From Brevibacterium pigmentatum (GTDB lineage: Bacteria > Actinomycetota > Actinomycetes > Actinomycetales > Brevibacteriaceae): DNA of 64,000 bases. The position numbers were made by a program, and so were the translations under genes. A model generated the notes under the pieces. The model searched no databases. It was not told the DNA's origin and saw only the letters and a program-made list of their open reading frames with translations. This document shows positions 33,622 to 42,774 of this stretch, piece by piece (within the stretch, counting starts at the first letter, position 1; every line of letters begins with the position of its first letter). The DNA is taken from NCBI RefSeq assembly GCF_011617465.1, contig NZ_CP050153.1, forward strand, positions 3,596,001 through 3,660,000, read 5' to 3'.

Positions 33622-34986
33622 CTACGTCTTGCGCGGCCCTGAAGACGTCTTCGCCCCGGACTTCGTCGCACCGCTCTTGGAACCGGAGTTGCCCTTCGAA
33701 CCGGCACCGCCTTTCGAACCGGCGCCGCGAGCAGCCGAACCAGCGTTCGCCCCGGACTTCGCTGCCTTGGCATTCGAACCGCCACGGGCAGCACCCGAAC
33801 CGCGTCCACCGCCCGCGGCCACGCCGGCGCCCGCGGCCCCGTCGGCGCCCGCGGCCCCGCCGGCGCCCGCGGCCCCGCCGGTCGACCGCGGCGCCGATGA
33901 TGCCCACCAATGCCGCAGGTAGACGCTGACCTTCGCGAACGAACGGTCGCGGATGAAGATCGCATCGACGGCGATCATCGTCAGCGAGAACCACGGCAGG
34001 CCCATGAGCAGCGCGATGCCGAGGTGGAAGGACAGGATGCCCAGCAGCGCGATGATGCGGGTGTAGCGGTTGAAGAGCATGAACGGGAAAGCGCACTGGA
34101 AGAGGATCGATCCCCACGAGATCGCCACGACCATCGGTCCCCACGCCGTCATCAGGTCCGACAGCACCGGCCATGTGCCGAACTGCTGAGTGTGCAGCGG
34201 GTTGTACACGGCGAATCCGTGCTGCCAGGCTTCGCCACCGGCTTTGTACAGACCGCCGGACATGTAGATCGCGCACACCTGGAATGCGAGCACGACGATC
34301 GCAAGATTGTTGGCCATGATGAGCGCCCAGCGCCACTGCCCGCCGTCGTTGTCAGGGAACTCCGGACTCCGCGCCCGCCGCCTCGCGTCAAGCGACCAGC
34401 GACGGGTCGTATCGGCGAAGAGCAGGGCGATCATGAACATCCGGTAGGCGTTGTCCCCCTGGTCGCCGGCCCCGTCGTTGAGCTCGATGAAGCTCACCCA
34501 CAGCACGAGATAGATCGGCAGGATGATCCGAGTGCGCCAACCGAGGATGATGACGACCGCCAGCAGCGCAAGGCCGATCATCATCGCCGTGAACAGCGGC
34601 GGCGTCGTCACCGCCCGATGGAAGAGGGAGAAGAGCCAGATGGTCGGGAAGTCGCTCTTGGGTTCGGCGATCTCCCCATTCCACGCCGATCCCACACCGA
34701 AGGTGTAGTGCCGCGCATTGAAGTTCGTGAGGATGAGGCCGAGACCGGTCAACCCGATGAGGATCCGCGTCACCGCCAGCCCGTACGTCGCGTGGTACCG
34801 GCCGGTGAGCATCTCCTCGAGCCAGTTCCACCCCTGCGCGAGCTTCGTCCGCACGAGGGTCGTCACCGGGACGAGCCCGAATTCGGGTGCGGATTCCTCC
34901 GCCGAGGAGGCCGCGCCGGTCCGGTGGTCCGTGACCTCACCATTGCGGTCGTCCCCGTCCTTGCGGGTCGTATCGTCACTGTTCAC
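33622..34986 (-). CDS. HTTM-domain membrane protein with Gly/Ala/Lys-rich tail
   Basis: 454 residues. A 50-residue charged N-terminus is followed by about seven to eight membrane helices (between about 60 and 370) with the segments TNFNARHYTFGVG, FIELNDGAGDQGDNAYRM and GGLYKAGGEAWQHGFAVYNP. These are features of the HTTM domain found in vitamin-K gamma-carboxylase relatives. The last 80 residues are a repetitive Gly-Ala-Ser-Lys tail. It overlaps the upstream DUF5819 gene by 11 bp, and that pairing recurs in actinobacteria. Whether it carboxylates anything is unknown. Confidence 0.8.
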   Translation of the reverse strand: MNSDDTTRKDGDDRNGEVTDHRTGAASSAEESAPEFGLVPVTTLVRTKLAQGWNWLEEMLTGRYHATYGLAVTRILIGLTGLGLILTNFNARHYTFGVGSAWNGEIAEPKSDFPTIWLFSLFHRAVTTPPLFTAMMIGLALLAVVIILGWRTRIILPIYLVLWVSFIELNDGAGDQGDNAYRMFMIALLFADTTRRWSLDARRRARSPEFPDNDGGQWRWALIMANNLAIVVLAFQVCAIYMSGGLYKAGGEAWQHGFAVYNPLHTQQFGTWPVLSDLMTAWGPMVVAISWGSILFQCAFPFMLFNRYTRIIALLGILSFHLGIALLMGLPWFSLTMIAVDAIFIRDRSFAKVSVYLRHWWASSAPRSTGGAAGAGGAAGADGAAGAGVAAGGGRGSGAARGGSNAKAAKSGANAGSAARGAGSKGGAGSKGNSGSKSGATKSGAKTSSGPRKT

Positions 34987-35764
34987 CGACGCACCTCACT
35001 TCGTCGGAGGCGCAGAAGTACTTCGTGAACTCCTCCTGGGACTGATGTTCTTCGACGACGAGTGCGCGCCACCCCACGGGGACGGGCTGGATGTTCGGAC
35101 GCTTCGCGTCTTTGTCGTTGCGTTCGGCGAAGGGCACGACGTTCTGACGGGCGGCCTGGTATTGGACGCGCTGGACGTCGTCGCCCCAGATGGCCTTCGC
35201 CACCTGCGTCGCATACGCGGTCGCCAGGTGTTCGCTCTCCAGGTACTCCGGAATCGCATTCTGCGGGTCGTCGTACTCCCCCAGCTTCGTCTCCAGCCTG
35301 TCGACGGAGTCATCGCCCTTGAAATAGTCGAGTTTGACGATCGCCTTCTGATCGTCGGGCAGCTCTTCCCAGGACCCCTTGATGTCCGAGGCCACTCCGA
35401 CACCCAGTCCCGCCGACCGCGGCGGGAAGAGCTTGTAGGTCGAGTGGTCGAGCTCGACATCGGTGGCCCGGACCCACTGGGTGATCTCTTCGCCGCTGTC
35501 GGTCTTGATCACCGCGCGCACGTCGAAGTAGTAGTCGCCATTGATCGGTTCGGGGGCGAACACGCTCCACGACTGCCCCCACAGCGGGATCATGTACTTG
35601 GAGAGCAGGTCACCGGGAATCACCTCCCGCATCGTCGACGCAGGGGCGATCCACAGGAAGCTGGCGAAGATATGGAAGCCCGTGATCGCCATGGCGACGA
35701 CCATCAGGGTCCGTTTCACCGCCGAACGTCGCCGAGGTGTGACCTCGGTCGGCTCATTGTCCAT
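34976..35764 (-). CDS. DUF5819 family membrane-anchored protein
   Basis: 262 residues. A basic cytoplasmic start (TPRRRSAVKRT) precedes a single hydrophobic anchor, LMVVAMAITGFHIFASFLW (about 19-38), and a long extracytoplasmic domain. The segments IPLWGQSWSVFAPEPINGDY and YYFDVRAVIKTD are typical of DUF5819, and two Cys lie at the extreme C-terminus (YFCASDEVRCVGEQ). It is translated with the HTTM gene, which follows with an 11-bp overlap, so the two probably form a complex or act in one process. No enzymatic motif is recognised. Confidence 0.75.
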   Translation of the reverse strand: MDNEPTEVTPRRRSAVKRTLMVVAMAITGFHIFASFLWIAPASTMREVIPGDLLSKYMIPLWGQSWSVFAPEPINGDYYFDVRAVIKTDSGEEITQWVRATDVELDHSTYKLFPPRSAGLGVGVASDIKGSWEELPDDQKAIVKLDYFKGDDSVDRLETKLGEYDDPQNAIPEYLESEHLATAYATQVAKAIWGDDVQRVQYQAARQNVVPFAERNDKDAKRPNIQPVPVGWRALVVEEHQSQEEFTKYFCASDEVRCVGEQ

Positions 35765-35981
35765 CTCGGTTCCGGATTTCTCTTGGGAGTACGACAGTCG
35801 TCACCGCTGGTCCCGCGCCTCATTGCTGGCGTGGCGGTTCCCTCGGTGACAACACACAGTCAATAGCGTACTTCAGCTGTCCCACTGCCCGCCCGGGCAA
35901 CGACAGAATCACTCGCGGTCACAGCGCACACGATGACTTGCCGATTCGCGGCACACAGTCGACGTCGAACTCGGCCGAGGT

Positions 35982-37157
35982 CTACTTGGACGCCCGAAGC
36001 CACGCCTTGACCGCTTCGGTGGAATCACCGAGCGTCGGCGGGGCCAGTTCGTAGCTGGGCGGAGTCTCGGACAGTCGGATCGGGTTGCGGACTGTGGGGA
36101 TGACGCGATCGCCGGTCCCCGTCTCGGCGACGGGCTCGAGTCCCAGCGACGATGCCAGGTCCACACCTTGGGCGATCGAGTTGATCGGCGCACACGGCAG
36201 CCCCGCCTCGGTGAGGATGTCGAACCATTCCTGGTTCGTCTTCTCACTCAGCGCGGCGATGAGTTCGGGTTCGAGGTCGTCGCGGTTGACGTTGCGGTCG
36301 GCGAAGTTCGCGAACCGTTCATCGGCAGCCCATTCGGGATGGCCGAGCACCTCGGCAAGTCGGGCGAACTGTTTGTCGTTGCCGCACGCGATGATGATCT
36401 GCCCCTCGGCGGTGGGCATCGGCTGGTACGGGTAGAGACTCGGGTGCTTGTTGCCCATTGCCTGCGGAGTCACGCCGCCGGCCACATACGCCGAGGTCTG
36501 ATTCGCCAGTCCGGACAGAGCCGAGGACAGCAGGTTGGTCTCCACCAGCTGACCGACGCCGGTGTCCTTCCGATGGGTGAGCGCACCGAGGATGCCCACC
36601 GCCGTGTGCAGACCCGTGATCACGTCGACGACGGCGACACCGGCCTTGACCGGGCCCGATTCCTCGGAGCCGGTGACCGACATGAATCCGGACAGGCCCT
36701 GGATGAGCAGATCGTAGCCCGGCTGCGAGTTGCCCCGACCGAACCCCGTCACCGACGCGTAGACGATTCCGGGATTGCCCGCGCTGACCGTCTCATAGTC
36801 GAGGCCGTACTTCGCCAGTCCCCCGGCCTTGAAGTTCTCGACGAGCACGTCGGCACGCGCGGCGAGCCGCTGAGCGAAGGCGAGGTCCTCCTCGTCCTTG
36901 AAGTCGAGGACGACGGAGTGCTTGTTCCGATTCGCCGTGAGGAAATACGTCGCGTCGTCCCCTCGCCGAGGCGGCGCCCAGTGACGTGTATCGTCCCCGG
37001 TCTTCCCCTCGACCTTGATGACGGTGGCACCGAGATCCGCAAGCATCATCGTCGCGTAGGGTCCGGCGAGGACTCGAGAGAAGTCGGCCACGATGGTTCC
37101 GGCCAGCGGCCCCGTCCCCCGCCTGCCGAACATCTCCTCCAGATCCTGGTCTTCCAC
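35982..37157 (-). CDS. CaiB/BaiF-family CoA-transferase
   Basis: 391 residues of the class III CoA-transferase family, which moves CoA between carboxylic acids through an enzyme-aspartate adduct. The N-terminal GTIVADFSRVLAGPYATMML and IKVEGKTGDDTRHWAPP segments, NRNKHSVVLD, and the YDLLIQGLSGFMSVTG region are characteristic. An Asp in the GYDLLIQ segment is the likely catalytic residue. The frame is open to 37268, but GTG 37157 has AGGAGG at ideal distance. Its substrate is unknown; the isolated position gives little help. Confidence 0.87.
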   Translation of the reverse strand: MEDQDLEEMFGRRGTGPLAGTIVADFSRVLAGPYATMMLADLGATVIKVEGKTGDDTRHWAPPRRGDDATYFLTANRNKHSVVLDFKDEEDLAFAQRLAARADVLVENFKAGGLAKYGLDYETVSAGNPGIVYASVTGFGRGNSQPGYDLLIQGLSGFMSVTGSEESGPVKAGVAVVDVITGLHTAVGILGALTHRKDTGVGQLVETNLLSSALSGLANQTSAYVAGGVTPQAMGNKHPSLYPYQPMPTAEGQIIIACGNDKQFARLAEVLGHPEWAADERFANFADRNVNRDDLEPELIAALSEKTNQEWFDILTEAGLPCAPINSIAQGVDLASSLGLEPVAETGTGDRVIPTVRNPIRLSETPPSYELAPPTLGDSTEAVKAWLRASK

Positions 37158-37407
37158 TTCCTGCCTCCTTCGGCACGCGATCGAATGCTGGCTCCGGGTC
37201 CGGTGTGCGGTGCCCCGGCCAGCTCTGTGACTCCCTGCCAGACTATACGGACTCTTATGAGCGCTCATCGCCCGGGCTGACTACGTGGACTCTCCCGAAC
37301 CGTCTGGTGCGCGGATCCAGGGAACGGACCTGCGAAATCCGTCGACCGCCTCGGCGAGATTCTGGCTACACTCGGGCTAAGCGACTGGCCAAGCGAAGGG
37401 ACGAACG

Positions 37408-38442
37408 ATGACGTTGCACATGCCGGCGGAGACCGCCGCCCAGGACCGAGTCTGGATGGCGTTCCCGTCCTCCGGCTACGCCCTCGGCGATACGGAGTCG
37501 GAGGCCGAGGCCGCACGCGCCACCTGGGCCGCCGTTGCCCGTGCCACCAGCGAATTCACCCCTGTAACGGTCGTGGTGACCGAGGCACAGACAGAGCACG
37601 CGCGGGCCCACCTCGGCGAGGGCATCAATCATGAGATCACCGTCGTCAATGCCGAGCTCGACGATGCGTGGATGCGCGATATCGGGCCGAGCTTCGTCAT
37701 CGACGACGCGGGAGCGCTGCACGCGGTGGACTGGGTGTTCAACGGATGGGGCGCGCAGGCATGGGCGACGTGGGATCACGATGAGCTCATCGGACGATTC
37801 GTCGCGGACCTCGCTGGGGCTCCCGTGATGTCCTCGGATCTGCGCAACGAAGGCGGCGGATTCCACGTCGACGGTATGGGCACGGTGCTCGCAACGCGCA
37901 GCGTCCAGCTCGATCCCGGCCGCAATCCTGGCCTGACCGAAGCCGATGTGGAAGCCGAGTTCGCACGCACGATCGGGGCGAAGAAGGTCATCTGGCTCGA
38001 CCGCGGACTCCACCGGGACAATCAGACCTTCGGCACGCGGGGACATGTCGACATCGTGGCCGCGATGCCCACCCCCGGGGTCGTCCTCGTCCATGATCAG
38101 CGCAATCCCGACCATCCCGACTTCGAATTCAGTCGCGCACTCAAGGAGCAGTTCGCGGCCGAGACCACCGCCGACGGCACCCCCTTCGACGTGGTGCCGA
38201 TCCCGGCTCCCGAAGTGCTGCGCGACGAGGAGGGGTGGGTCGACTACTCGTATGTCAATCACCTCGTCACCAACGGCGGCGTCATCGCCTGCACCTTCGA
38301 TGATCCGATGGACGCCGAGGCGGCCGCCGTGCTCGAACGCGTCTACCCGGGCCGGAAGGTCGTCGGAGTCGATGCACGCGAACTCTTCGCTCGCGGCGGC
38401 GGGATCCACTGCATCACCCAGCAGCAGCCGAGTCTCGGCTGA
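37408..38442 (+). CDS. aguA: Agmatine deiminase
   Basis: 344 residues of the porphyromonas-type peptidyl-arginine/agmatine deiminase fold. It hydrolyses agmatine to N-carbamoylputrescine and ammonia, on the route from arginine to putrescine. Visible motifs are the N-terminal RVWMAFPSSGYALG, the substrate-binding WMRDIGPSFV, the NEGGGFHVDGMG histidine region, and the C-terminal catalytic Cys in GGGIHCITQQQP. AAGGGA precedes the ATG. No N-carbamoylputrescine amidase is next to it, so the rest of the pathway would be elsewhere. Confidence 0.92.
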   Translation: MTLHMPAETAAQDRVWMAFPSSGYALGDTESEAEAARATWAAVARATSEFTPVTVVVTEAQTEHARAHLGEGINHEITVVNAELDDAWMRDIGPSFVIDDAGALHAVDWVFNGWGAQAWATWDHDELIGRFVADLAGAPVMSSDLRNEGGGFHVDGMGTVLATRSVQLDPGRNPGLTEADVEAEFARTIGAKKVIWLDRGLHRDNQTFGTRGHVDIVAAMPTPGVVLVHDQRNPDHPDFEFSRALKEQFAAETTADGTPFDVVPIPAPEVLRDEEGWVDYSYVNHLVTNGGVIACTFDDPMDAEAAAVLERVYPGRKVVGVDARELFARGGGIHCITQQQPSLG

Positions 38443-38683
38443 GCCTCGAAGCCGGGTCTCAGTTGAGCCGCGCGGGGTACGCCTGCACGCGCCACGTGCC
38501 GACCCGACGGCTGTGACGATTCCGCGATGACGACGCGGGTGAATCCATACCCGCACGGGCCCGACTCGGTATAAGGTGGATCTCAAGGGCACAGTCCCCG
38601 TGCGCTGCCACATCGTTGCCCGGACCTGTGTCGCACAGCAGAACCGAATACGGTGACGTCGAGTTGCGAAGAGGAGCAAGACC

Positions 38684-39121
38684 ATGAAGAAGAGATTGAT
38701 TCTCCTGGCCGGTCTCGGAGTCGGATTCATTCTGGGTTCACGCACCGGGCGTCAGAGCTACGAACGGCTGAAGGCCCAGGCTCAGGAACTGTGGACCGAC
38801 CCGCGAGTTCAGGACACCGTCGAGAAGGCCAACCAATCGATCCGCGAGAAGTCGCCGGCCGTCGCCGATGCCGTCCAGACCGCGGCCGACAAGGTCAATG
38901 CCGCCGCAGCCACGAACACTCCCGTCTCAGAGTTCGATGGTGACGAGGATTCGGCTGCCGCGAAGAACACCACGGCCGCGCATGATACAGCGAAGTCGGG
39001 CACGACGGCGAAGCACACGCCCTCGCCGAAGGCCCAGGACGTGGTCGCCGATCCCGAGCGTCGCCTCGACGACGAGGGTCCGGCCGGAGTCGCCGACGAC
39101 GACCAAGAGCCACCCGACTGA
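38684..39121 (+). CDS. Small YtxH-like membrane-anchored protein
   Basis: 145 residues. A short basic start (MKKR) and one hydrophobic segment, LILLAGLGVGFILGSRTGR, precede an amphipathic helical stretch (YERLKAQAQELW) and a low-complexity, acidic, Ala/Thr-rich C-terminus. The GLGVGFILGSRTGR junction is characteristic of YtxH-domain proteins. AGGAG stands 7-8 bases before the ATG. TATAAG at 38570-38575 may be its -10 box. The function of the family is poorly defined. Confidence 0.7.
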   Translation: MKKRLILLAGLGVGFILGSRTGRQSYERLKAQAQELWTDPRVQDTVEKANQSIREKSPAVADAVQTAADKVNAAAATNTPVSEFDGDEDSAAAKNTTAAHDTAKSGTTAKHTPSPKAQDVVADPERRLDDEGPAGVADDDQEPPD

Positions 39122-39137
39122 CTGAGTCAGTCGGCTA

Positions 39138-39199
39138 CGGCACAGAAAGAGGTGAACAGCCCATGTTTGAAACTGGGCTGTTCACCTTTTTCTGTGCCG
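39138..39199. terminator. Terminator-like palindrome with conserved loop, family member 3
   Basis: Twenty-five-base arms with one G-T pair around the loop ATGTTTGAAACT. The right arm contains TTTTT. The AGCCC...TGTTTGAA...GGGCT core is shared with 16482-16539 and 33321-33378. It lies between convergent genes (stops at 39121 and 39234), so it is a bidirectional terminator. Confidence 0.88.
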
Positions 39200-39233
39200 T
39201 TAGCGGATTCCGCCGGCAGCGACCTCTCCGCGC

Positions 39234-40730
39234 CTACAGCAGTGAGCTCGTCAGGCGGGCCACGTTCTCCAGATACTTCTTCAGCAGCGGTCGCGACTGC
39301 CATTCCTCGGCATTGAGCTCGACGGAGTTCGGTGCATAGCGTTCGGCTTCGAGGTCGTACATGCGCTGGGTGAATTCCTTGTTGACGATGAAGAGCGTGG
39401 CCTCGAGGTTCATCGCGAAGGACCGTTCGTCCATATTCGACGAGCCGATGATCGAGACCTCGTCGTCGATCATGAGGAACTTCGAGTGCAGCACCGTCGG
39501 TGCGTGGTACATGAAGATCCGCACTCCAGCCCGCACCAGCTCGTCATAGTAGGACTGCTGCGCTTTATGGGTCAGCCAGTGGTCGCTCGTCTCCCCGACG
39601 TAGAGACGCACTTCGACCCCGGATCTCGCCTCCGTGGTCAGTGCGTGCAGCAGTGATTCGTCGGGCACGAAATACGGTGAGCAGACGACGACGCGGCGGT
39701 TGGCGTTGTAGATGAGGTGGTTGAACAGCCGCAGATTGTTCTCGTCTTCGAAACCCGGACCCGAAGGCACGACCTGCGCCTGGATACCGCCGAATTCAGG
39801 AGCTTCGAGTTCGAAGCTGTCGGGTTCGTCGAGGATCTCGTCGGTCTCCGAATACCAGTCGGTGATGAACACGGCATCGAGCTCTTCGACGACCGGCCCA
39901 CGACATTCCACAGACAGGTCCTTCCACTGGAAGCCCTTCCTGCGGTTGCGGGCCTTGTTGTAGGTGCGGTCGATGATGTTCTGCGAACCGGTGAACGCGA
40001 CCTTCCCGTCGACCACGAGGATCTTGCGGTGATTGCGCAAATCGGGACGCTGGTACTCGCCCTTCCAGGGGCGGATCGGCAGGGCACGGCGCCAGCTGAT
40101 GCCCGACCGGTCGAGCTTCTTCACGAGCTCCGAATACCCCGGGTAGCCCAGCGATCCCACGTGGTCGATGAGCACCCGCACACTCACCCCGCGTTGATGC
40201 GCGGCCAAGAGCGATTCGAGCAGCCGCCTCGTCGTGTCATCGATGGCGACGATGTAGAACTCGAAGTGGACGAACCGCTGTGCTCGGTCGACGGCATCGG
40301 CCATCGCCTCCATGCAGGCGTGGTTGTCGACGTGGAGGTCGAAGGAGTTGCCGTGCGTCATCGGCAGGGCACCGAGGTCGAAGTTGAGCTGCGCGGCAGT
40401 GCTCAGGGGTTCGGGCATATGGTCTTGGCGCCCGACGATCGCCTGGTGGCGGATCTGATCGCGGAAGAGGTGATTCATCTTCGACTGCTTGTCCCGCCGC
40501 CGCTTCGGCAGCTTCGCCGAACCCAGCAGCAGGAAGGCCGCAATGCCCACATAGGGGATGAGGAAGATCGCGAGCAGCCAGCCGAGCGCGACCGACGGCC
40601 TGCGATTGTGCGGAATCCACCCGAGCGCGATGATGCGGATGATCAGATCGACCAGCAGCAGGATGATGATCACCCAGTTCGGCCAAGCCTGGTTGATCGT
40701 GAAGAACGGATAGATCCCGAAACTGCTCAT
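39234..40730 (-). CDS. cls: Cardiolipin synthase (PLD family)
   Basis: 498 residues. The N-terminus holds two membrane helices of the PLDc_N type (WVIIILLLVDLIIRIIALGW and LGWLLAIFLIPYVGIAAFLL), then two phospholipase-D catalytic repeats: NHRKILVVDGKVAFTGSQN (about 225-245) and LHSKFLMIDDEVSIIGSSNM (about 400-420), each with HxKxxxxD. The enzyme condenses two phosphatidylglycerol molecules into cardiolipin at the membrane. The C-terminus ends SRPLLKKYLENVARLTSSLL, as is usual for bacterial Cls. Confidence 0.92.
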   Translation of the reverse strand: MSSFGIYPFFTINQAWPNWVIIILLLVDLIIRIIALGWIPHNRRPSVALGWLLAIFLIPYVGIAAFLLLGSAKLPKRRRDKQSKMNHLFRDQIRHQAIVGRQDHMPEPLSTAAQLNFDLGALPMTHGNSFDLHVDNHACMEAMADAVDRAQRFVHFEFYIVAIDDTTRRLLESLLAAHQRGVSVRVLIDHVGSLGYPGYSELVKKLDRSGISWRRALPIRPWKGEYQRPDLRNHRKILVVDGKVAFTGSQNIIDRTYNKARNRRKGFQWKDLSVECRGPVVEELDAVFITDWYSETDEILDEPDSFELEAPEFGGIQAQVVPSGPGFEDENNLRLFNHLIYNANRRVVVCSPYFVPDESLLHALTTEARSGVEVRLYVGETSDHWLTHKAQQSYYDELVRAGVRIFMYHAPTVLHSKFLMIDDEVSIIGSSNMDERSFAMNLEATLFIVNKEFTQRMYDLEAERYAPNSVELNAEEWQSRPLLKKYLENVARLTSSLL

Positions 40731-40962
40731 AAATTGCCCGTTCAGCCCGCCCTGTTCGTCACCGGTTGGGTTATCGGCCTCCGATGGAGGATGTCAGATT
40801 GTCACCCATCGTATCCTGCCCGTCACCTGCGCACTCGGCCCACCCCTCCGCCCGTCGCCCGCTCGGGCCCGAACGCACTCGACCCACCCCGCCGACCGCT
40901 GCTCGTCGCTTCCCCGGCATACTGGATGAAGACATCAATTGCTGAGAGCGAAGGTGCTGAAC

Positions 40963-41664
40963 GTGATTCGAGACATCAACCCTGAGGGCTCCGACCGTTC
41001 GGATACCGCCGACAGCGCGAGCCGCGGTCCCGATATCGCCGACGCCGAGGCGGTCCCGATCAGGCCCGCCGTCAGCGTGCTCATGCTCCGCGACGGGGAC
41101 GAAGGACTCGAGGTCTTCGTCCAGCACCGGGTGTCGACGATGGACTTCGCCGCCGGTGTCGTCGTCTTCCCCGGCGGCCGCGTCGACCCCATCGATTACA
41201 CGACCGCACCGTCCATCACCGTCCCCGATCCGCAGGTGCACACCTCCGCCTGGTCGAAATCGACCATCGCCGAGGATGCCGAGGGTTGGCGCGTTCTGCT
41301 CGCCACCGCTGTGCGTGAGGTCGAGGAGGAGACCGGCGCGGTCCTCGATCCCGCAGGGCTGACGCCGTGGGCGAACTGGGTGACTCCCCTGGGCCGGCCG
41401 AAGCGCTTCGACACGTACTTCTATACGATCGCCGCTCCCGAACTCGCCGCCGCCAAGCATCAGACGACGGAGGCGCACACGAGCGAGTGGCGCTCGGTGA
41501 CCGGGATCCTCGCCGATGAGGGCGAGGGCAAGCTCAAGCTGATGCGTCCGACGTTCGTGCTGCTGCGTGAGCTTTCGGAGTTCTCGACCGTCGCCGAGGC
41601 GGTCAACGCCGACCGGATCATCGACCCCGTTCGCCCGGAGTTCCCCTCCAATCGCGGTTCCTAA
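40963..41664 (+). CDS. Nudix hydrolase-like protein
   Basis: About 233 residues. The core has AVSVLMLRDGDEGLEVFVQH, the FPGGRVDP substrate segment and a Nudix box core VREVEEETGAVLDP (the REVEEETG signature). The initial Gly of the Nudix box is not obvious in the longer insertion that precedes it, as is typical for the actinobacterial relatives of mammalian NUDT19-like, CoA-type hydrolases. GTG 40963 with AAGG eight bases upstream is preferred over a TTG at 40939. The substrate could be an acyl-CoA or a nucleotide. Confidence 0.8.
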   Translation: MIRDINPEGSDRSDTADSASRGPDIADAEAVPIRPAVSVLMLRDGDEGLEVFVQHRVSTMDFAAGVVVFPGGRVDPIDYTTAPSITVPDPQVHTSAWSKSTIAEDAEGWRVLLATAVREVEEETGAVLDPAGLTPWANWVTPLGRPKRFDTYFYTIAAPELAAAKHQTTEAHTSEWRSVTGILADEGEGKLKLMRPTFVLLRELSEFSTVAEAVNADRIIDPVRPEFPSNRGS

Positions 41665-41675
41665 GTCACCTCATT

Positions 41676-41715
41676 CGCCTGAGCCCCACATCCCGCGCCT
41701 GAGTCCCGCATCCCG
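41676..41715. repeat. Tandem 20-bp repeat between convergent genes
   Basis: Two adjacent 20-bp units reading CGCCTGAGYCCCRCATCCCG differ at two positions. Directly after them CTGTTCGCAG occurs twice (41716 and 41737). This fills most of the 115-bp gap between the Nudix and crotonase stops. Confidence 0.6.
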
Positions 41716-41779
41716 CTGTTCGCAGGACGGCGCGGGCTGTTCGCAGCAGAATGCGGCTGTCCGAGACAGCGCCCGGATC

Positions 41780-42667
41780 TCAGCCCTTCGCGCGAGCCTT
41801 CATCGCAGCCAGTCGAGTGGCGACGACCTGTTTCTGCTCGTCGGTGCCGAGCAGCGCGGCGAGCGCTTCCTGCTCCGCGTCGAGTCCGGTGCTGAGATCG
41901 GATTCGTAGGACAGGTCGACGAGCCGCTTCGCCCACACCAGTGCCGACCGTGACTGGCCGGCGATCTGCCCCGCCAGTTCGAGAGCACGAGCCAGAGGAT
42001 CCTCGGCGACTTCGTCGACGAGGCCGATGCGCAGGGCTTCTTCGGCCCCGACAGTGTCGGCGGTGACGATGAGCTTCTTCGCCTGAGCCGGTCCGACGAG
42101 CCGTGGCAGCAGCTGGGTGCCGCACATATCGGGGATGATTCCCCAGTTGAGTTCCATGAGCGAGAGCTTCGCATCGGGTCCGGCCACCCGCATGTCCGCA
42201 CCGAGGGCGATCTGCAGCCCGCCGCCGAGCGCGGCCCCGCGCACGGCCGCGATGACCGGAACCTCGACGAGCGACCACACATGCACGGCCTTCTGGGCCA
42301 GGGCCCGGGCCGAACCGAGTCGCTCTCCGACGTCGACGGCGGAGGCCACGGAGTCCGCCCCACCCGACTCACCGGCGCCGGCGTCCTTCTCAGCTGCCGC
42401 TTCCTCAGCGGATGAACGGGTAGCGGCCCCCGCCTCGGCGATTCGGGCGAGCTCGGTGAAGTCGAGGCCGGCGCTGAAGGCGCGACCGCGACCGGACAGG
42501 ACCACGGCCTTGACCTCACTCGAGTCCTTCAGCGCCAGACCTGCCTCGACGAGGTCTTCGAAGACCTCGCGAGTGAGCGAATTGAGTTTGTCGGCACGGT
42601 CGATCTCGACGTGGGCGATGCCGTCGGCGATCGAGCAGACGACGGTCGAATTGGTGGTCTCGGGCAT
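41780..42667 (-). CDS. Enoyl-CoA hydratase/isomerase-family protein
   Basis: 295 residues from ATG 42667 (AAAGG upstream); the longer frame to 43321 is antisense to the MFS gene. The crotonase fold is clear: LNSLTREVFEDLVEAGLALK, RGRAFSAGLDFTELARI and the oxyanion region AAVRGAALGGGLQIALGAD. Of the two hydratase glutamates, the first position is Gln (GGLQIAL), but a Glu stands at the second (LSLMELNWGIIPDM), a pattern more like isomerases such as ECI/dienoyl-CoA isomerase relatives than hydratases. An Ala/Glu-rich insertion of about 40 residues near position 85-125 is unusual. Confidence 0.82.
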   Translation of the reverse strand: MPETTNSTVVCSIADGIAHVEIDRADKLNSLTREVFEDLVEAGLALKDSSEVKAVVLSGRGRAFSAGLDFTELARIAEAGAATRSSAEEAAAEKDAGAGESGGADSVASAVDVGERLGSARALAQKAVHVWSLVEVPVIAAVRGAALGGGLQIALGADMRVAGPDAKLSLMELNWGIIPDMCGTQLLPRLVGPAQAKKLIVTADTVGAEEALRIGLVDEVAEDPLARALELAGQIAGQSRSALVWAKRLVDLSYESDLSTGLDAEQEALAALLGTDEQKQVVATRLAAMKARAKG

Positions 42668-42774
42668 GAGGTGGCCTTTCGAAGACGGTGCCGGTGATGC
42701 ATCAGCCGGCGGAAGCGGAACACGCTGCGACCGCAGGCTCCCCGGCGCAGGCACCGGCGACCCTGAACGAGCGA

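Noticed and set aside
33910-35028. 372-residue plus-strand frame over the HTTM gene
   Set aside because: Antisense to the HTTM membrane protein; Arg/His/Glu-rich shadow composition.
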